DNA of 64,000 nt from Richelia sp. SL_2_1 (GTDB taxonomy: Bacteria > Cyanobacteriota > Cyanobacteriia > Cyanobacteriales > Nostocaceae). The position numbers were made by a program, and so were the translations under genes. The notes under the pieces were generated by a model. It ran no database searches and was not told the origin of the DNA. It saw only the letters and a program-made list of their open reading frames with translations. Position 1 is the first letter of the stretch. Every line of letters begins with the position of its first letter. Of the stretch, positions 56,841 to 64,000 are shown piece after piece. The DNA is taken from positions 1 to 64,000 of the forward strand of contig JAAUSO010000012.1 of NCBI GenBank assembly GCA_012033205.1. Direction: 5' to 3'.

Positions 56841-57005
56841 TTAATCTAATTCACCTTCTTTTTTGAGCCATTCTTCGATAAGTTGCCTAGTAATTTCGCT
56901 CATTGGGCGATCGCGTTTGGCGCAGGCGACTTTAAATTTACTTTTGAGTTCTTTCGGTAAATACATACTTAGTTCAGCGTGACCTTGAGGGATACGTTTG
57001 GTCAT
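56841..57005 (-). CDS. Ribbon-helix-helix-like DNA-binding protein
   Basis: 54 residues from ATG 57005 (MTKRIPQGHAELSMYLPKEL). A short strand (AELSMYL) is followed by two helices (KELKSKFKVACAKRDRPM and SEITRQLIEEWLKKE), the ribbon-helix-helix pattern of CopG/ParG-like regulators. It is divergent from the gene set starting at 57143, so it may repress that set and itself. The frame continues to 57029 but the ATG at 57005 matches the family length. Confidence 0.65.
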   Translation of the reverse strand: MTKRIPQGHAELSMYLPKELKSKFKVACAKRDRPMSEITRQLIEEWLKKEGELD

Positions 57006-57142
57006 TGGGAGTAAAGCGACTATTGACATGACAACCCTTTATTGTCGCACGAAGAATTTTTAAACCAAACTAAATACGTGCATCGCCTAATCGCCTGATA
57101 CGTGGTAATATATATGTGTTGATTCGATAAGTGATTAGGAGA

Positions 57143-57592
57143 ATGCCTGATACGGCTGACTTTCGGGGTATTTATCAAGGTGTGTTGGGAAAGAGCGTTT
57201 CAGATTCACAATGGTGGCGGGTACGTCGTATGTTTGAGCGATCGCAATTACCAATTACCGCAGAAAATCTGAGAACTTTTGCTGCACTCAAGCGCGATTG
57301 CCCCAGGTTAAAGATTGCGGTTAAGGATTTGATTGAAATTAATAGTCAAATTAACAGCTTTGTATTGGGGGCGGTGACATTCAAGGGATATGAGATTGAA
57401 CAAATTATTTACCGAAACTGGGGAATAAACCCACACCAAACTACATTTTGTAGGTGGTTTAGTGAGATTGGCGGGTTTAAAAAGCATAAAAGTTACCCTG
57501 CGGTTGATATAGCCCATGTATTTATCTGCGCCAGGGTTTATCTATTTAAACAACGTCAAAATATTTCACCTAAATTTACATCGCGTTATTGA
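57143..57592 (+). CDS. Unknown protein, first gene of the 57-62 kb set
   Basis: 149 residues from ATG 57143, chosen because AGGAG lies just upstream (GATTAGGAGA). A helical, basic protein. SDSQWWRVRRMFERSQLPIT and ENLRTFAALKRDCPRLKIAV suggest a DNA-binding or scaffold role; INPHQTTFCRWFSEIGG has a helix-turn-helix-like look. I do not recognise the family. It probably starts the operon that continues through the following closely packed genes and overlaps the ribosome-site region of the next gene. Confidence 0.6.
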   Translation: MPDTADFRGIYQGVLGKSVSDSQWWRVRRMFERSQLPITAENLRTFAALKRDCPRLKIAVKDLIEINSQINSFVLGAVTFKGYEIEQIIYRNWGINPHQTTFCRWFSEIGGFKKHKSYPAVDIAHVFICARVYLFKQRQNISPKFTSRY

Positions 57593-57594
57593 TA

Positions 57595-58251
57595 ATGGAA
57601 ACAGCAAATGATTTTTTATTTCTAAACGAAGATATGGCGAATAAATTTAATCCCTTTTATGAAGGACAATATTTAGTTATTCAAACCTTACCGCGCAATA
57701 TCGAGTTACGTGTAGAATATCGCAGCCACGATTATTACAAAGCCAAAAGCAGGTGCGATATCGAAAACTTTGCCCACGATTACACATCGTTTGGGTTGAG
57801 AATTTTTCATCAAGGTCAATTGTGGAGAGTCAATTGTAGCGGGGAAGCAACCGTATTATCCAAGCAGCAAAACTGGGATGTTCATCCCGATTATTTGGCA
57901 GTACATTACAACCAAAACAGCGATGGTGAGATAGTAGTTCACGAATGCAGTTACCCTTACTTTGACTCATTAAAATTAACAGTGAACCGATACGGTGAAT
58001 CTGCCGAATATTGGCAGCCGTTAACCTGTCTGCAAAGCGATAACGGCAGGGAGATTGATAAGTGTCCTAATTGTGGATACTCGCTAATTGATGACCAGGA
58101 TGAAGAAGACGAAGATACACCAGTTGCTTGTATTGGTTGCAGTAACTATCACGGTGAACTTTATGGAGATGCCCAATTAATTTGTGCTATCCATCCCTAC
58201 GGTTGCAGCGACCAGATATGCCCTGATTTTGAGGACAATAAGAATGCATAA
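57595..58251 (+). CDS. Unknown protein with C-terminal Cys-rich module
   Basis: 218 residues from ATG 57595. The N-terminal 140 residues are beta-rich with RVEYRSHDYYKAKSRCDIEN and a WRVNCSGEA stretch, not recognised. The C-terminal 75 residues carry CPNCGYSLID, an acidic spacer, then CIGCSNYHGELYGDAQLICA and IHPYGCSDQICPDFED. The second part is a zinc-ribbon-like set that recurs in the gene at 61735 and, more loosely, in the ParB-like protein. The next gene overlaps its stop by eight bases. It likely belongs to one translation-coupled operon. Confidence 0.65.
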   Translation: METANDFLFLNEDMANKFNPFYEGQYLVIQTLPRNIELRVEYRSHDYYKAKSRCDIENFAHDYTSFGLRIFHQGQLWRVNCSGEATVLSKQQNWDVHPDYLAVHYNQNSDGEIVVHECSYPYFDSLKLTVNRYGESAEYWQPLTCLQSDNGREIDKCPNCGYSLIDDQDEEDEDTPVACIGCSNYHGELYGDAQLICAIHPYGCSDQICPDFEDNKNA

Positions 58252-58810
58252 CCACATTGAGAACATACGCAAACAAGCCAAAAAGCGCGGTATTAAACCA
58301 ACAACCGCCATTATTAAAAGTGCGATAGCACTCCATTGCCCCAATAATCAAGATATTGCCCAGAAACTGCCTGAAATTGTCGCAGAAGTAGTGCGGTTGT
58401 GTAGTAAGGAATTAGCAACTTGTGATGATAATGCGATGGTTCACCAATCGGAGCCACTGACTAATGTGCCCTCAAATGATGGTGATATTGACGACGTGCA
58501 AACCCAGGCAATTGTGCAGTTGGTAAAAGAATTAGGCGATCGCTTTACTGAAGATGACGTTTTAGAGATTAAGCAGCTTGCGTGCTTATTATCTACCGAT
58601 GTTAAAGATACCGAGTCCCTAGTTAACTCGCTCATCACTGCTTACTTGCAGAAGCGAAACTCAGTATTAAAAGGCGCTTTGACCCAATTGGAGAGGGGAC
58701 GCAAGGCACAGAACGAAGAAATGTATGGAGGTGTAGATTCAGACTTTTTTTGCGAGCGAGATCGAGAGTGGCAGCGATTTGGTAAGGAATTACTCGGATT
58801 ATTCAACTAA
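58244..58810 (+). CDS. Unknown mostly helical protein
   Basis: 188 residues from ATG 58244 (MHNHIENIRKQAKKRGIKPT). I chose this start because it is preceded by GAGGAC and overlaps the upstream stop slightly; the open frame extends to 58184. Helical throughout, with an acidic middle and a Cys-containing C-terminus (GVDSDFFCERDREWQRFG). No domain recognised. Third gene in the set; it overlaps the next ORF by about 30 bases. Confidence 0.6.
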   Translation: MHNHIENIRKQAKKRGIKPTTAIIKSAIALHCPNNQDIAQKLPEIVAEVVRLCSKELATCDDNAMVHQSEPLTNVPSNDGDIDDVQTQAIVQLVKELGDRFTEDDVLEIKQLACLLSTDVKDTESLVNSLITAYLQKRNSVLKGALTQLERGRKAQNEEMYGGVDSDFFCERDREWQRFGKELLGLFN

Positions 58811-59000
58811 ACCAGTAGTCCAACGGGTTGAATCCAACTCAATCAAAGTTGAAGGTATTTATTTGTTGGTATTTGGATTGTGTTTGTTACCTTTGTTAAT
58901 TCAATTATTAACTAGTTTTAAACCATTAACACCTCGCCAACAGCGGCTCTTATTAATTGAATCGGGAAACATTTGTTATTTACGTTGTAAGGATAATTGA
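58779..59000 (+). CDS. Small single-pass membrane protein
   Basis: 73 residues with a hydrophobic helix (IYLLVFGLCLLPLLIQLL, about 27-45) and a basic stretch after it (KPLTPRQQRLL). Only a TTG start (58779) is available, which overlaps the previous gene's end, so translational coupling is likely. It lies between cytosolic and membrane components of the set and may anchor one of them. Short, so the confidence is moderate. Confidence 0.5.
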   Translation: MVRNYSDYSTKPVVQRVESNSIKVEGIYLLVFGLCLLPLLIQLLTSFKPLTPRQQRLLLIESGNICYLRCKDN

Positions 59001-59003
59001 AAA

Positions 59004-59660
59004 ATGAAAGCATCGCGTTACGTTAAAGACCATGTATCGGGCTATGGTAAACAAATCAAAAATGCTACTAATAAAAAATTTGGTATCAACAATTCCCTAA
59101 TTATCCGCGCCGTTAATGGTGACAATAAAGCCCTCAAACAAATAGGCGATTTAGGAAAAACGGGCGAACGGTTAGCTATGGCTATGCCCAGCATCCGCGA
59201 AAACCTTAAAGCCTACATCGAAGGTATTACCGAATACAATACTGCACTGGCTGATGTCTATAAAACTGGTGGTAAGGGTGCGATCGCAATTGATAAAGCA
59301 TTAAGCGATGTCACTTTAGAAAATACTCGCTATGGCAACTTAATTGAAGAGTACAAAACTAGTTTATTTGCCAAGCTCGAATCAGAAAATCAACGCCATG
59401 AGGACAGTTTAAACGTAATTGAATTACAGGCATGGGTAGATGCTCAAATGGCTACGGTCAACGCTAAAGCAAACTTAGAAGCTATCAGCAATAAACCATT
59501 TTTAGCGCAGATGAAAGCCGATGCTGATTATGAAAATAAAATGATTTTGCATCTACTAGAAAATGGCTCGGACAGCGATTTAAGCTTGATTCCTAAAAAA
59601 CATTATTCTACTAATCCCCTAGTAAAGTTTTGGAATCAAATTAGAGAAATTTTTAGTTGA
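59004..59660 (+). CDS. Unknown soluble helical protein
   Basis: 218 residues starting three bases after the previous stop, with ATG 59004. Largely helical; the middle (IRENLKAYIEGITEYNTALA and onward, EEYKTSLFAKLESENQRHED) looks like long helices or a coiled coil. There is no membrane segment or signal. Not recognised. A Rho-independent terminator follows, so this is probably the last gene of the first transcript. Confidence 0.6.
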   Translation: MKASRYVKDHVSGYGKQIKNATNKKFGINNSLIIRAVNGDNKALKQIGDLGKTGERLAMAMPSIRENLKAYIEGITEYNTALADVYKTGGKGAIAIDKALSDVTLENTRYGNLIEEYKTSLFAKLESENQRHEDSLNVIELQAWVDAQMATVNAKANLEAISNKPFLAQMKADADYENKMILHLLENGSDSDLSLIPKKHYSTNPLVKFWNQIREIFS

Positions 59661-59685
59661 TGAGTGGACTAATGTTTCATTTAAT

Positions 59686-59724
59686 AAGCCCCAACCAAAG
59701 ACACAGTATGCGGTTAGGGCTTTT
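59686..59724 (+). terminator. Rho-independent-type terminator
   Basis: Stem AAGCCCCAACC with GGTTAGGGCTT (one mismatch), a loop of about 15 bases, then TTTT. It separates genes 57143-59660 from 59744-62163, so two transcripts or partial read-through are expected. Confidence 0.7.
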
Positions 59725-59743
59725 CTATTAAAAGGATAAGCGT

Positions 59744-60322
59744 ATGTTATTAAATGATGAAGACACGGAACAAAAATCGGATAATTATCCAGTCGAAGCC
59801 GATACAGAATTTACCTTAGATGAAATTGAAGCAATTCAAAATTATAAAGAACAACTCAGTAAAAAGTTAAATAAAAACCGCTCGGTACTCAAAGGTTTAG
59901 AAGTTGGTTTTTGGAGTATTACCAGTTATTCGATTGCTAGATTTTTAGTTTTAACTAGCGGAACCAGCGGGGTTGGTCTGGCAATCGCCGCGAGTTTTTT
60001 GATTAATAACATTGTTAATCGTGACTGCTTAGATAGTTTCAATTTCGATCGAAAGAACGGTGAATTCGAGGTTATTGGTATGGGTAAATTAGTTAAGTTT
60101 GGATTTAGCACCCTGGTAGCATCATTTGTAATTTGGAATGCCACTGGGGATTTGTTGAGGATGGTTGATAATTCTAAATCGACCTATGACGCATTACAAA
60201 ATCAAGTTGAAGAGTTTAATAAATTGCCCGATAACCAGCAGCGAAATATCTTTATTGTTGGTGGAATTGTCGGGTTAGCAGGGGTGTACGTTATAGTTGA
60301 CTCGTTAAGGACTAGAAGATGA
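59744..60322 (+). CDS. Multi-pass membrane protein
   Basis: 192 residues. After an acidic N-terminus (DEDTEQKSDNYPVEADTEF) there are about four hydrophobic segments: near 55-75 (VGFWSITSYSIARFLVLTS), 75-92 (SGVGLAIAASFLINNIV), 115-133 (LVKFGFSTLVASFVIWN) and 168-186 (IFIVGGIVGLAGVYVIVD). An acidic-then-charged stretch separates them. Its stop overlaps the ATPase start by ATGA. It likely forms a membrane complex with that ATPase. Confidence 0.65.
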   Translation: MLLNDEDTEQKSDNYPVEADTEFTLDEIEAIQNYKEQLSKKLNKNRSVLKGLEVGFWSITSYSIARFLVLTSGTSGVGLAIAASFLINNIVNRDCLDSFNFDRKNGEFEVIGMGKLVKFGFSTLVASFVIWNATGDLLRMVDNSKSTYDALQNQVEEFNKLPDNQQRNIFIVGGIVGLAGVYVIVDSLRTRR

Positions 60323-61731
60323 AACCTCAAGGGGCTTTAACTGTTTTTGGAGTATCTGTAGCACTGTCAAGCGCTTTATTTTTAGGACAGTCCGACCGAC
60401 CATTTACTTTAGTAGCGGTTAGATTCTGCCCTCAAACTATTAACAACGGGCAAAAATATGTTAAAAGTTATCAAGATTCTCAAGCTGAATTAAATTCTAA
60501 GTTTTGTCGGTACGAACATAAATTACTCAAGGAGGTATGGGATAGTAAACAGTTTGAGTCATCGCTACCGATTCCAGAAACATCGATAAAGTTAAGAACT
60601 ATTCCGGCAATAAATTCTAATATCGGTTGGTTTTTAGTCGCTCCAGTTAGTTTTGGATTGGCTTATTTAAGTTGGGCGAAAAAGTCCGAACGCGATGAAT
60701 TTGCGTCACATTTTGAGTTAGAAAATTTTAAAACTCAAATTAAATTAACTGGTGTCAGCGTCCGCAACGAGCGCGATTTTAAAGGAACTTCGATTAATTC
60801 TAGTTGGGACAGCCAACGTGTAGCGAATGGTTTTCTTTCAGTTGATGCTGTTCAAGACCGTTTGAGACGACAAACAGAACTCCAAGATAAAACTCACGAA
60901 TTAGCTTTAAAACAATTTGCTACTGCTCAATCTCAAGAGGATAAACTGACCTCTGAAAACCAAAGAGATAAACACAAAGCAGACAAGGAATCCCACGAAA
61001 TACGCGCTCTTGTGAATCAAACCCAAAGCGCGATACAGCAAACCGAAAAAAAAGCCGAATTATTGCAAACGCTCAAAAACTATGAGGGCGGCTGGCTACA
61101 CGATATGGTCATCGGTCGGATGCCAATTGTAATTTATGGTAAACAAGGTGCGTATAAATCATATACTGCGGCTTGCTTGGCTTTACTCAAGGCTTATTTC
61201 CAAGATGCAAAATTGGTAAGTATTTGCGACCCCCATGCCCATCAAAACCAGGATGAATCTTGGCGTTATTTAATACCAATGGAACCGGAAGTATACGGCG
61301 CTCATGAAGATTGGGAAGAATATGCTCAAGGAATAAACGATGCGTTCGATAGATGGAGCGATCGCACTCTTAAAGACAGTCCAATTATTTCCATCTGGGA
61401 CGAGTTGACAACGATGGGGGTAAAGCTGCCAGGGCTTGCACCGGAACTGATGCCCAAGATTATCTCGGCTCCCAGGAAAGCTAATGACAATACCATCTGT
61501 ATTACTCATAGTCTCACCAATGCGGGATTGGGGGGAGTTGCGGGGATGTCGGAAGCCATCAAGGAAGGAACGCTGCGACTCAAATTAAAGGCAAATGCGT
61601 TGCAGCAGCCGTTATTTAAAGGCGTGTTGAGTGGGTGGGTGGATGGGGAGGGTTCGGAAATTGATGAACTACCCGTAACGTTACCGGAGTGGTTCAGGGA
61701 TGCAGAAATTTATCAACTAATTAAGGATTAA
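60319..61731 (+). CDS. Membrane-anchored P-loop ATPase of HerA/FtsK or coupling-protein style
   Basis: 470 residues. Two membrane helices (about 5-23 and 101-120) flank a 75-residue outer loop. A charged coiled-coil region spans 180-255. The ATPase core starts at MPIVIYGKQGAYKSYTAA (Walker A-like GKQGAYKS, 274-281, with Ala and Tyr where Gly is usual). SICDPHAHQN (312-321) and SPIISIWDELT (Walker B D361-E362) follow, then NTICITHSLT (sensor). This resembles coupling-protein or FtsK-like NTPases that pump DNA or protein. The gene overlaps the membrane protein upstream by ATGA. There is no relaxase in the window, so a transfer role is only a guess. Confidence 0.65.
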   Translation: MKPQGALTVFGVSVALSSALFLGQSDRPFTLVAVRFCPQTINNGQKYVKSYQDSQAELNSKFCRYEHKLLKEVWDSKQFESSLPIPETSIKLRTIPAINSNIGWFLVAPVSFGLAYLSWAKKSERDEFASHFELENFKTQIKLTGVSVRNERDFKGTSINSSWDSQRVANGFLSVDAVQDRLRRQTELQDKTHELALKQFATAQSQEDKLTSENQRDKHKADKESHEIRALVNQTQSAIQQTEKKAELLQTLKNYEGGWLHDMVIGRMPIVIYGKQGAYKSYTAACLALLKAYFQDAKLVSICDPHAHQNQDESWRYLIPMEPEVYGAHEDWEEYAQGINDAFDRWSDRTLKDSPIISIWDELTTMGVKLPGLAPELMPKIISAPRKANDNTICITHSLTNAGLGGVAGMSEAIKEGTLRLKLKANALQQPLFKGVLSGWVDGEGSEIDELPVTLPEWFRDAEIYQLIKD

Positions 61732-61734
61732 ATC

Positions 61735-62163
61735 ATGAAAATAAAAAAGTCAGATATCGTTGAAATTTTTACAATGTCCTGCGGCTTTAGTGGGGCGATC
61801 GCAGTCATCGTTGGTGCTACTGTCAGTGTATCTGGATTTTTAGGAATGGGTACGATTTATTTGGGTAAAGTCCTCAATCCTCAACGTCCTACTTTACGGC
61901 AGATGATACTGTACGGCAGCATTTCAACAGGTGCGGGGTTGTTTGCGACAGGGTTAGCGATGGGCGTTGCTAAAACCGTTGGTGAAAGGTTGGCAGACGA
62001 ACCAGTATTTACCGACGATGAAATTGCATATTTTAAGAAAATCAAACCTTGTAAAGAGTGCAAATATTTCCACGGAGTTAACTATAACAGCGTTGATTTA
62101 ATTTGTACAATTCATCCATATGGAGTTGACACAGATACTTGCCCCGATTGGGAATCAAGATAA
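61735..62163 (+). CDS. Membrane protein with C-terminal Cys-rich module
   Basis: 142 residues, starting three bases after the ATPase stop. Two hydrophobic segments lie near 17-43 (GFSGAIAVIVGATVSVSGFL) and 58-80 (LYGSISTGAGLFATGLAMGV). The C-terminus CKECKYFHGVNYNSVDLICT, then IHPYGVDTDTCPDW, repeats the Cys/His set of the gene at 57595 almost residue for residue. Such a tag may be a zinc-binding, redox or interaction module. It ends the second transcript, before the terminator near 62282. Confidence 0.65.
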   Translation: MKIKKSDIVEIFTMSCGFSGAIAVIVGATVSVSGFLGMGTIYLGKVLNPQRPTLRQMILYGSISTGAGLFATGLAMGVAKTVGERLADEPVFTDDEIAYFKKIKPCKECKYFHGVNYNSVDLICTIHPYGVDTDTCPDWESR

Positions 62164-62281
62164 AAGATGCGAGCATCAAGTACAACTTTCCGAAATCGTT
62201 TAGCTAGGCGCGGTAGTCATTATTAGAACAACCGATTATAAAGAACAAATATAATTAGCCACGGGGACTTACCCCAACATT

Positions 62282-62312
62282 AAAGCCCGGTCAATTGCGA
62301 ATCGGGCTTTTG
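62282..62312 (+). terminator. Rho-independent-type terminator
   Basis: AAAGCCCG and CGGGCTTTT form a perfect stem with a 13-base loop and a T-run. It lies just after the plus-strand set ending at 62163. Confidence 0.8.
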
Positions 62313-62405
62313 CCATATAAAAGTGATTGTATAATTCTTGCGTAACATATTTTACTTGTCTTTACTTCCGTCATGACTACAACGTCTATTCATACGGTGA
62401 TCGCA

Positions 62406-62599
62406 GTCCCGTTGTCGGCTTCGCCTTCCATTTATGGTGGTATTAGTGCAGCTTGTCCGCAGGGGATAATTTTCTCATTGGGACTGCCCTATGCCTTATT
62501 TGTAACTTCTATGAGTGACAATATACTTATCTAGCCGTAATATATACGTATATGAGCGATAAGCGTTCACCGGAGGGGCGGCTTAGCCGACACCGGGAC
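62406..62599. repeat. 15-bp inverted repeat pair in the gap
   Basis: GTCCCGTTGTCGGCT at 62406 and AGCCGACACCGGGAC at 62585 are complementary at 14 of 15 positions, 160 bases apart. Purpose unknown. Confidence 0.5.
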
Positions 62600-62638
62600 G
62601 GTATATAGCTAATTAGTGGAAATTATTTTTTAATTTTT

Positions 62639-63061
62639 ATGAAAAGAAGAGTATTGCTACTAAGCTTTATATTGACTGTAATTTTTTCATCTATACCCAG
62701 AATATCAATTGCACAAGAAGTACCAAATCTTAGACAAAATATGCCTTATTCAAAAGCCAGAGATATATTAATAAATTCTGGCTGGCAAGCAGTATTTAAT
62801 TTAGACCAGATTAATAATCCTGACAAAAGCGCACCAGTTAGCTATTTTATTAACAAAGGATATACCGAAATTTTAGATTGTGCTGGCTCAGGATTAGGGC
62901 TTTGTCTTTTTGAATTTCGGAATGCCTATGGAAAAACATTGAATGTTACAACTGCAAACAATGGTGAAAATAAAGAAACTGTTTTTGGTTGGCAAACTGA
63001 AGAACCATCACAAACATCTGCAACAGTAAACACAGATTGTGCGCCACAAGATAATAAATAA
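62639..63061 (+). CDS. Secreted unknown protein
   Basis: 140 residues with a clear Sec signal: basic KRR, hydrophobic LLLSFILTVIFSSI, and likely cleavage after SIA (before QEVPNL). The mature part has YSKARDILINSGWQAVFNLD, similar to small cyanobacterial periplasmic proteins of unknown function, plus three Cys residues (DCAGSGLGLC and TDCAPQ) that could form disulfides. It stands alone downstream of the inverted repeat. No family function known to me. Confidence 0.65.
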   Translation: MKRRVLLLSFILTVIFSSIPRISIAQEVPNLRQNMPYSKARDILINSGWQAVFNLDQINNPDKSAPVSYFINKGYTEILDCAGSGLGLCLFEFRNAYGKTLNVTTANNGENKETVFGWQTEEPSQTSATVNTDCAPQDNK

Positions 63062-63160
63062 GAATTTTATCTAGTCCGAAAGCAAACGATATTTATCCTA
63101 ATTAGAATAGTGGTTATCTCTGGATGGAGACATATTACACATCCACCACAGAAAACTGCT

Positions 63161-63493
63161 TTAGTAGCATCTGGGACGATCGGTTTCAATTAATCGACTG
63201 AGATGTTCGCAATTCCAACCAGCAAAAATGTACTCCCAATTAGAAAAAACATGAAGCGCTTGTTTTAAGCGTTCAATAGTTTGTTTTGGTTCAAAAGCAA
63301 TGTCGTCAATACCAACAACGAATTTCGCGTTTATGCTTTCAAATGGGCATAACCCTTGACCTGTATAAACATATGTATCAGAAAGACCAATCCCATAGTG
63401 CCAGAACGGATCGGGTGGATTCTGCCAGTTGAGCAAACGTCCGTAACGCTCACTTGATGAATCAACAAGACGAGATACTGCTTGTATTCTCAT
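63161..63493 (-). CDS. LRAT/NlpC-P60-like small protein
   Basis: 110 residues from ATG 63493 (MRIQAVSRLVDSSSERYGRL). FWHYGIGLSDTYVYTGQG holds a His (32) in the strand typical of lecithin-retinol-acyltransferase-like papain folds. AGWNCEHLSRL has the Cys (95) of the NCEHF-type motif. Such proteins act as thiol acyltransferases or peptidases. The frame continues upstream to 63622 but overlaps the divergent recombinase start, so the shorter form is preferred. The catalytic role is inferred from these two motifs. Confidence 0.6.
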   Translation of the reverse strand: MRIQAVSRLVDSSSERYGRLLNWQNPPDPFWHYGIGLSDTYVYTGQGLCPFESINAKFVVGIDDIAFEPKQTIERLKQALHVFSNWEYIFAGWNCEHLSRLIETDRPRCY

Positions 63494-63540
63494 AGTAAAT
63501 AGTGCGATAATGGTTATTTCCGCACTATTTCGATTTTCAT

Positions 63541-64000
63541 GTCCTCGAACCTCACACACCGAATCAACCCCCCAATTGAGAATAACTTTTGCATTGACAA
63601 TGACCCCTCGGTTATAGAGCAATTGCTTAGCGATACTCGCTCAGACAATACCAAACGAGCTTATTCTAAGGATATGAAAGACTTTTTCTTATTTGTCGCA
63701 GGATGTTCACCGACATCTGAGCTAGTATTAGAGTTTTTGCGCTTAGAGCAGCATCACGCGGTAGCGTTGGTATTAAAGTACAAAGCGCATCTGGTAAACA
63801 AACAATTATCAGAAGCAACAGTAAATCGTCGATTGAGCGCAATAAAGTCACTAACATGGATGGGGCGTAAGTTAGGGATGTGCAACTATACCTTAGAAGA
63901 TGTGAAAGGTGAGAAGGTTGAATCGTATCGCGATACTACAGGTATTGCTCCTGCTTGTTTTGCAAAAGTTTTGGGATTGGTTGATAGAGATACGCTCAAG
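63541..64000 (+). CDS. Tyrosine recombinase, N-terminal part, runs off the window
   Basis: An open frame from ATG 63541 to the end of the window, 153 codons. IEQLLSDTRSDNTKRAYSKD, then MKDFFLFVAG and ATVNRRLSAIKSLTWMGRKL form the SAM-like core-binding domain of phage-type integrases. The Arg, His-x-x-Arg and Tyr residues would follow beyond the window. The gene is divergent from the LRAT-like protein. It is a different sequence from the recombinase at 50019, which has a zinc-ribbon tail. Confidence 0.75.

Larger units (their letters stand above)
62164..62638. other. Intergenic region with terminator and inverted repeat
   Basis: Holds a strong terminator and a 15-bp inverted repeat pair. A 53-codon frame at 62373-62534 begins in it but overlaps one repeat arm and has no recognised family. 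Confidence 0.45.

Noticed and set aside
1-64000. tRNA and rRNA genes
   Set aside because: No cloverleaf-like or rRNA-like sequence was recognised on either strand.

Overview
The window looks like part of a plasmid, or a plasmid-derived accessory region, from a filamentous (probably heterocystous, Nostocales-type) cyanobacterium. The evidence is the HIP1 octamer GCGATCGC scattered through genes, short palindromic GC-rich repeats typical of these genomes, a cyanobacterial plasmid replication protein of the CyRepA1 type, a parA-parB pair, a second ParB-domain protein, a zeta-toxin module and several tyrosine recombinases.

Layout. 0.4-11 kb, mostly minus strand, is a plasmid maintenance block: an unknown protein with a possible RNase-H-like segment, parB and parA with an ATGA overlap, a CyRepA1-type replication protein broken by two single-base frameshifts, an intergenic region with an iteron-like pair, a large XRE-helix protein and a ParB-domain protein broken by one frameshift. 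11-14.5 kb holds a small XRE regulator, a recombinase remnant and an antitoxin-like ORF followed by a zeta toxin.

14.7-48.5 kb is one enormous minus-strand gene: an 11,143-residue open frame, about 11,264 residues if a single-base frameshift near its end is repaired. It is a mosaic of about 29 CARDB repeats, nine Ig/cadherin-like repeats, six PKD repeats, beta-propellers, an RHS-like stretch and a dockerin-like segment. Three islands look catalytic: a lipase-like serine motif, a DNA/RNA non-specific endonuclease and an HExxH peptidase. Homologous modules bookend it. A complete, recognisable pentapeptide-repeat gene lies antisense inside this frame (18.6-19.2 kb).

48.7-57 kb is a scrambled accessory zone: a conserved unknown gene upstream of the giant gene, a tyrosine recombinase with a zinc-ribbon tail, a decayed duplicate of its 5' end 5.5 kb away, a PD-(D/E)XK-like protein, a GIY-YIG protein interrupted by an IS630 remnant, and small unknown genes. 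57.1-62.2 kb is a compact plus-strand set of eight genes centred on a membrane-anchored P-loop ATPase with small membrane proteins and Cys-rich proteins, possibly a DNA-transfer or mobilisation-type system of unknown kind. 62.6-64 kb holds a secreted protein, an LRAT-like protein and the start of another tyrosine recombinase that runs off the window.

Four broken genes (two sites in repA, one in the ParB-like gene, one in the giant gene) are each repaired by adding a single A to an A3 or A4 run of the coding strand. That common pattern points either to systematic homopolymer undercalling in the sequence or to a shared mutational process. It should be settled before these genes are called pseudogenes.
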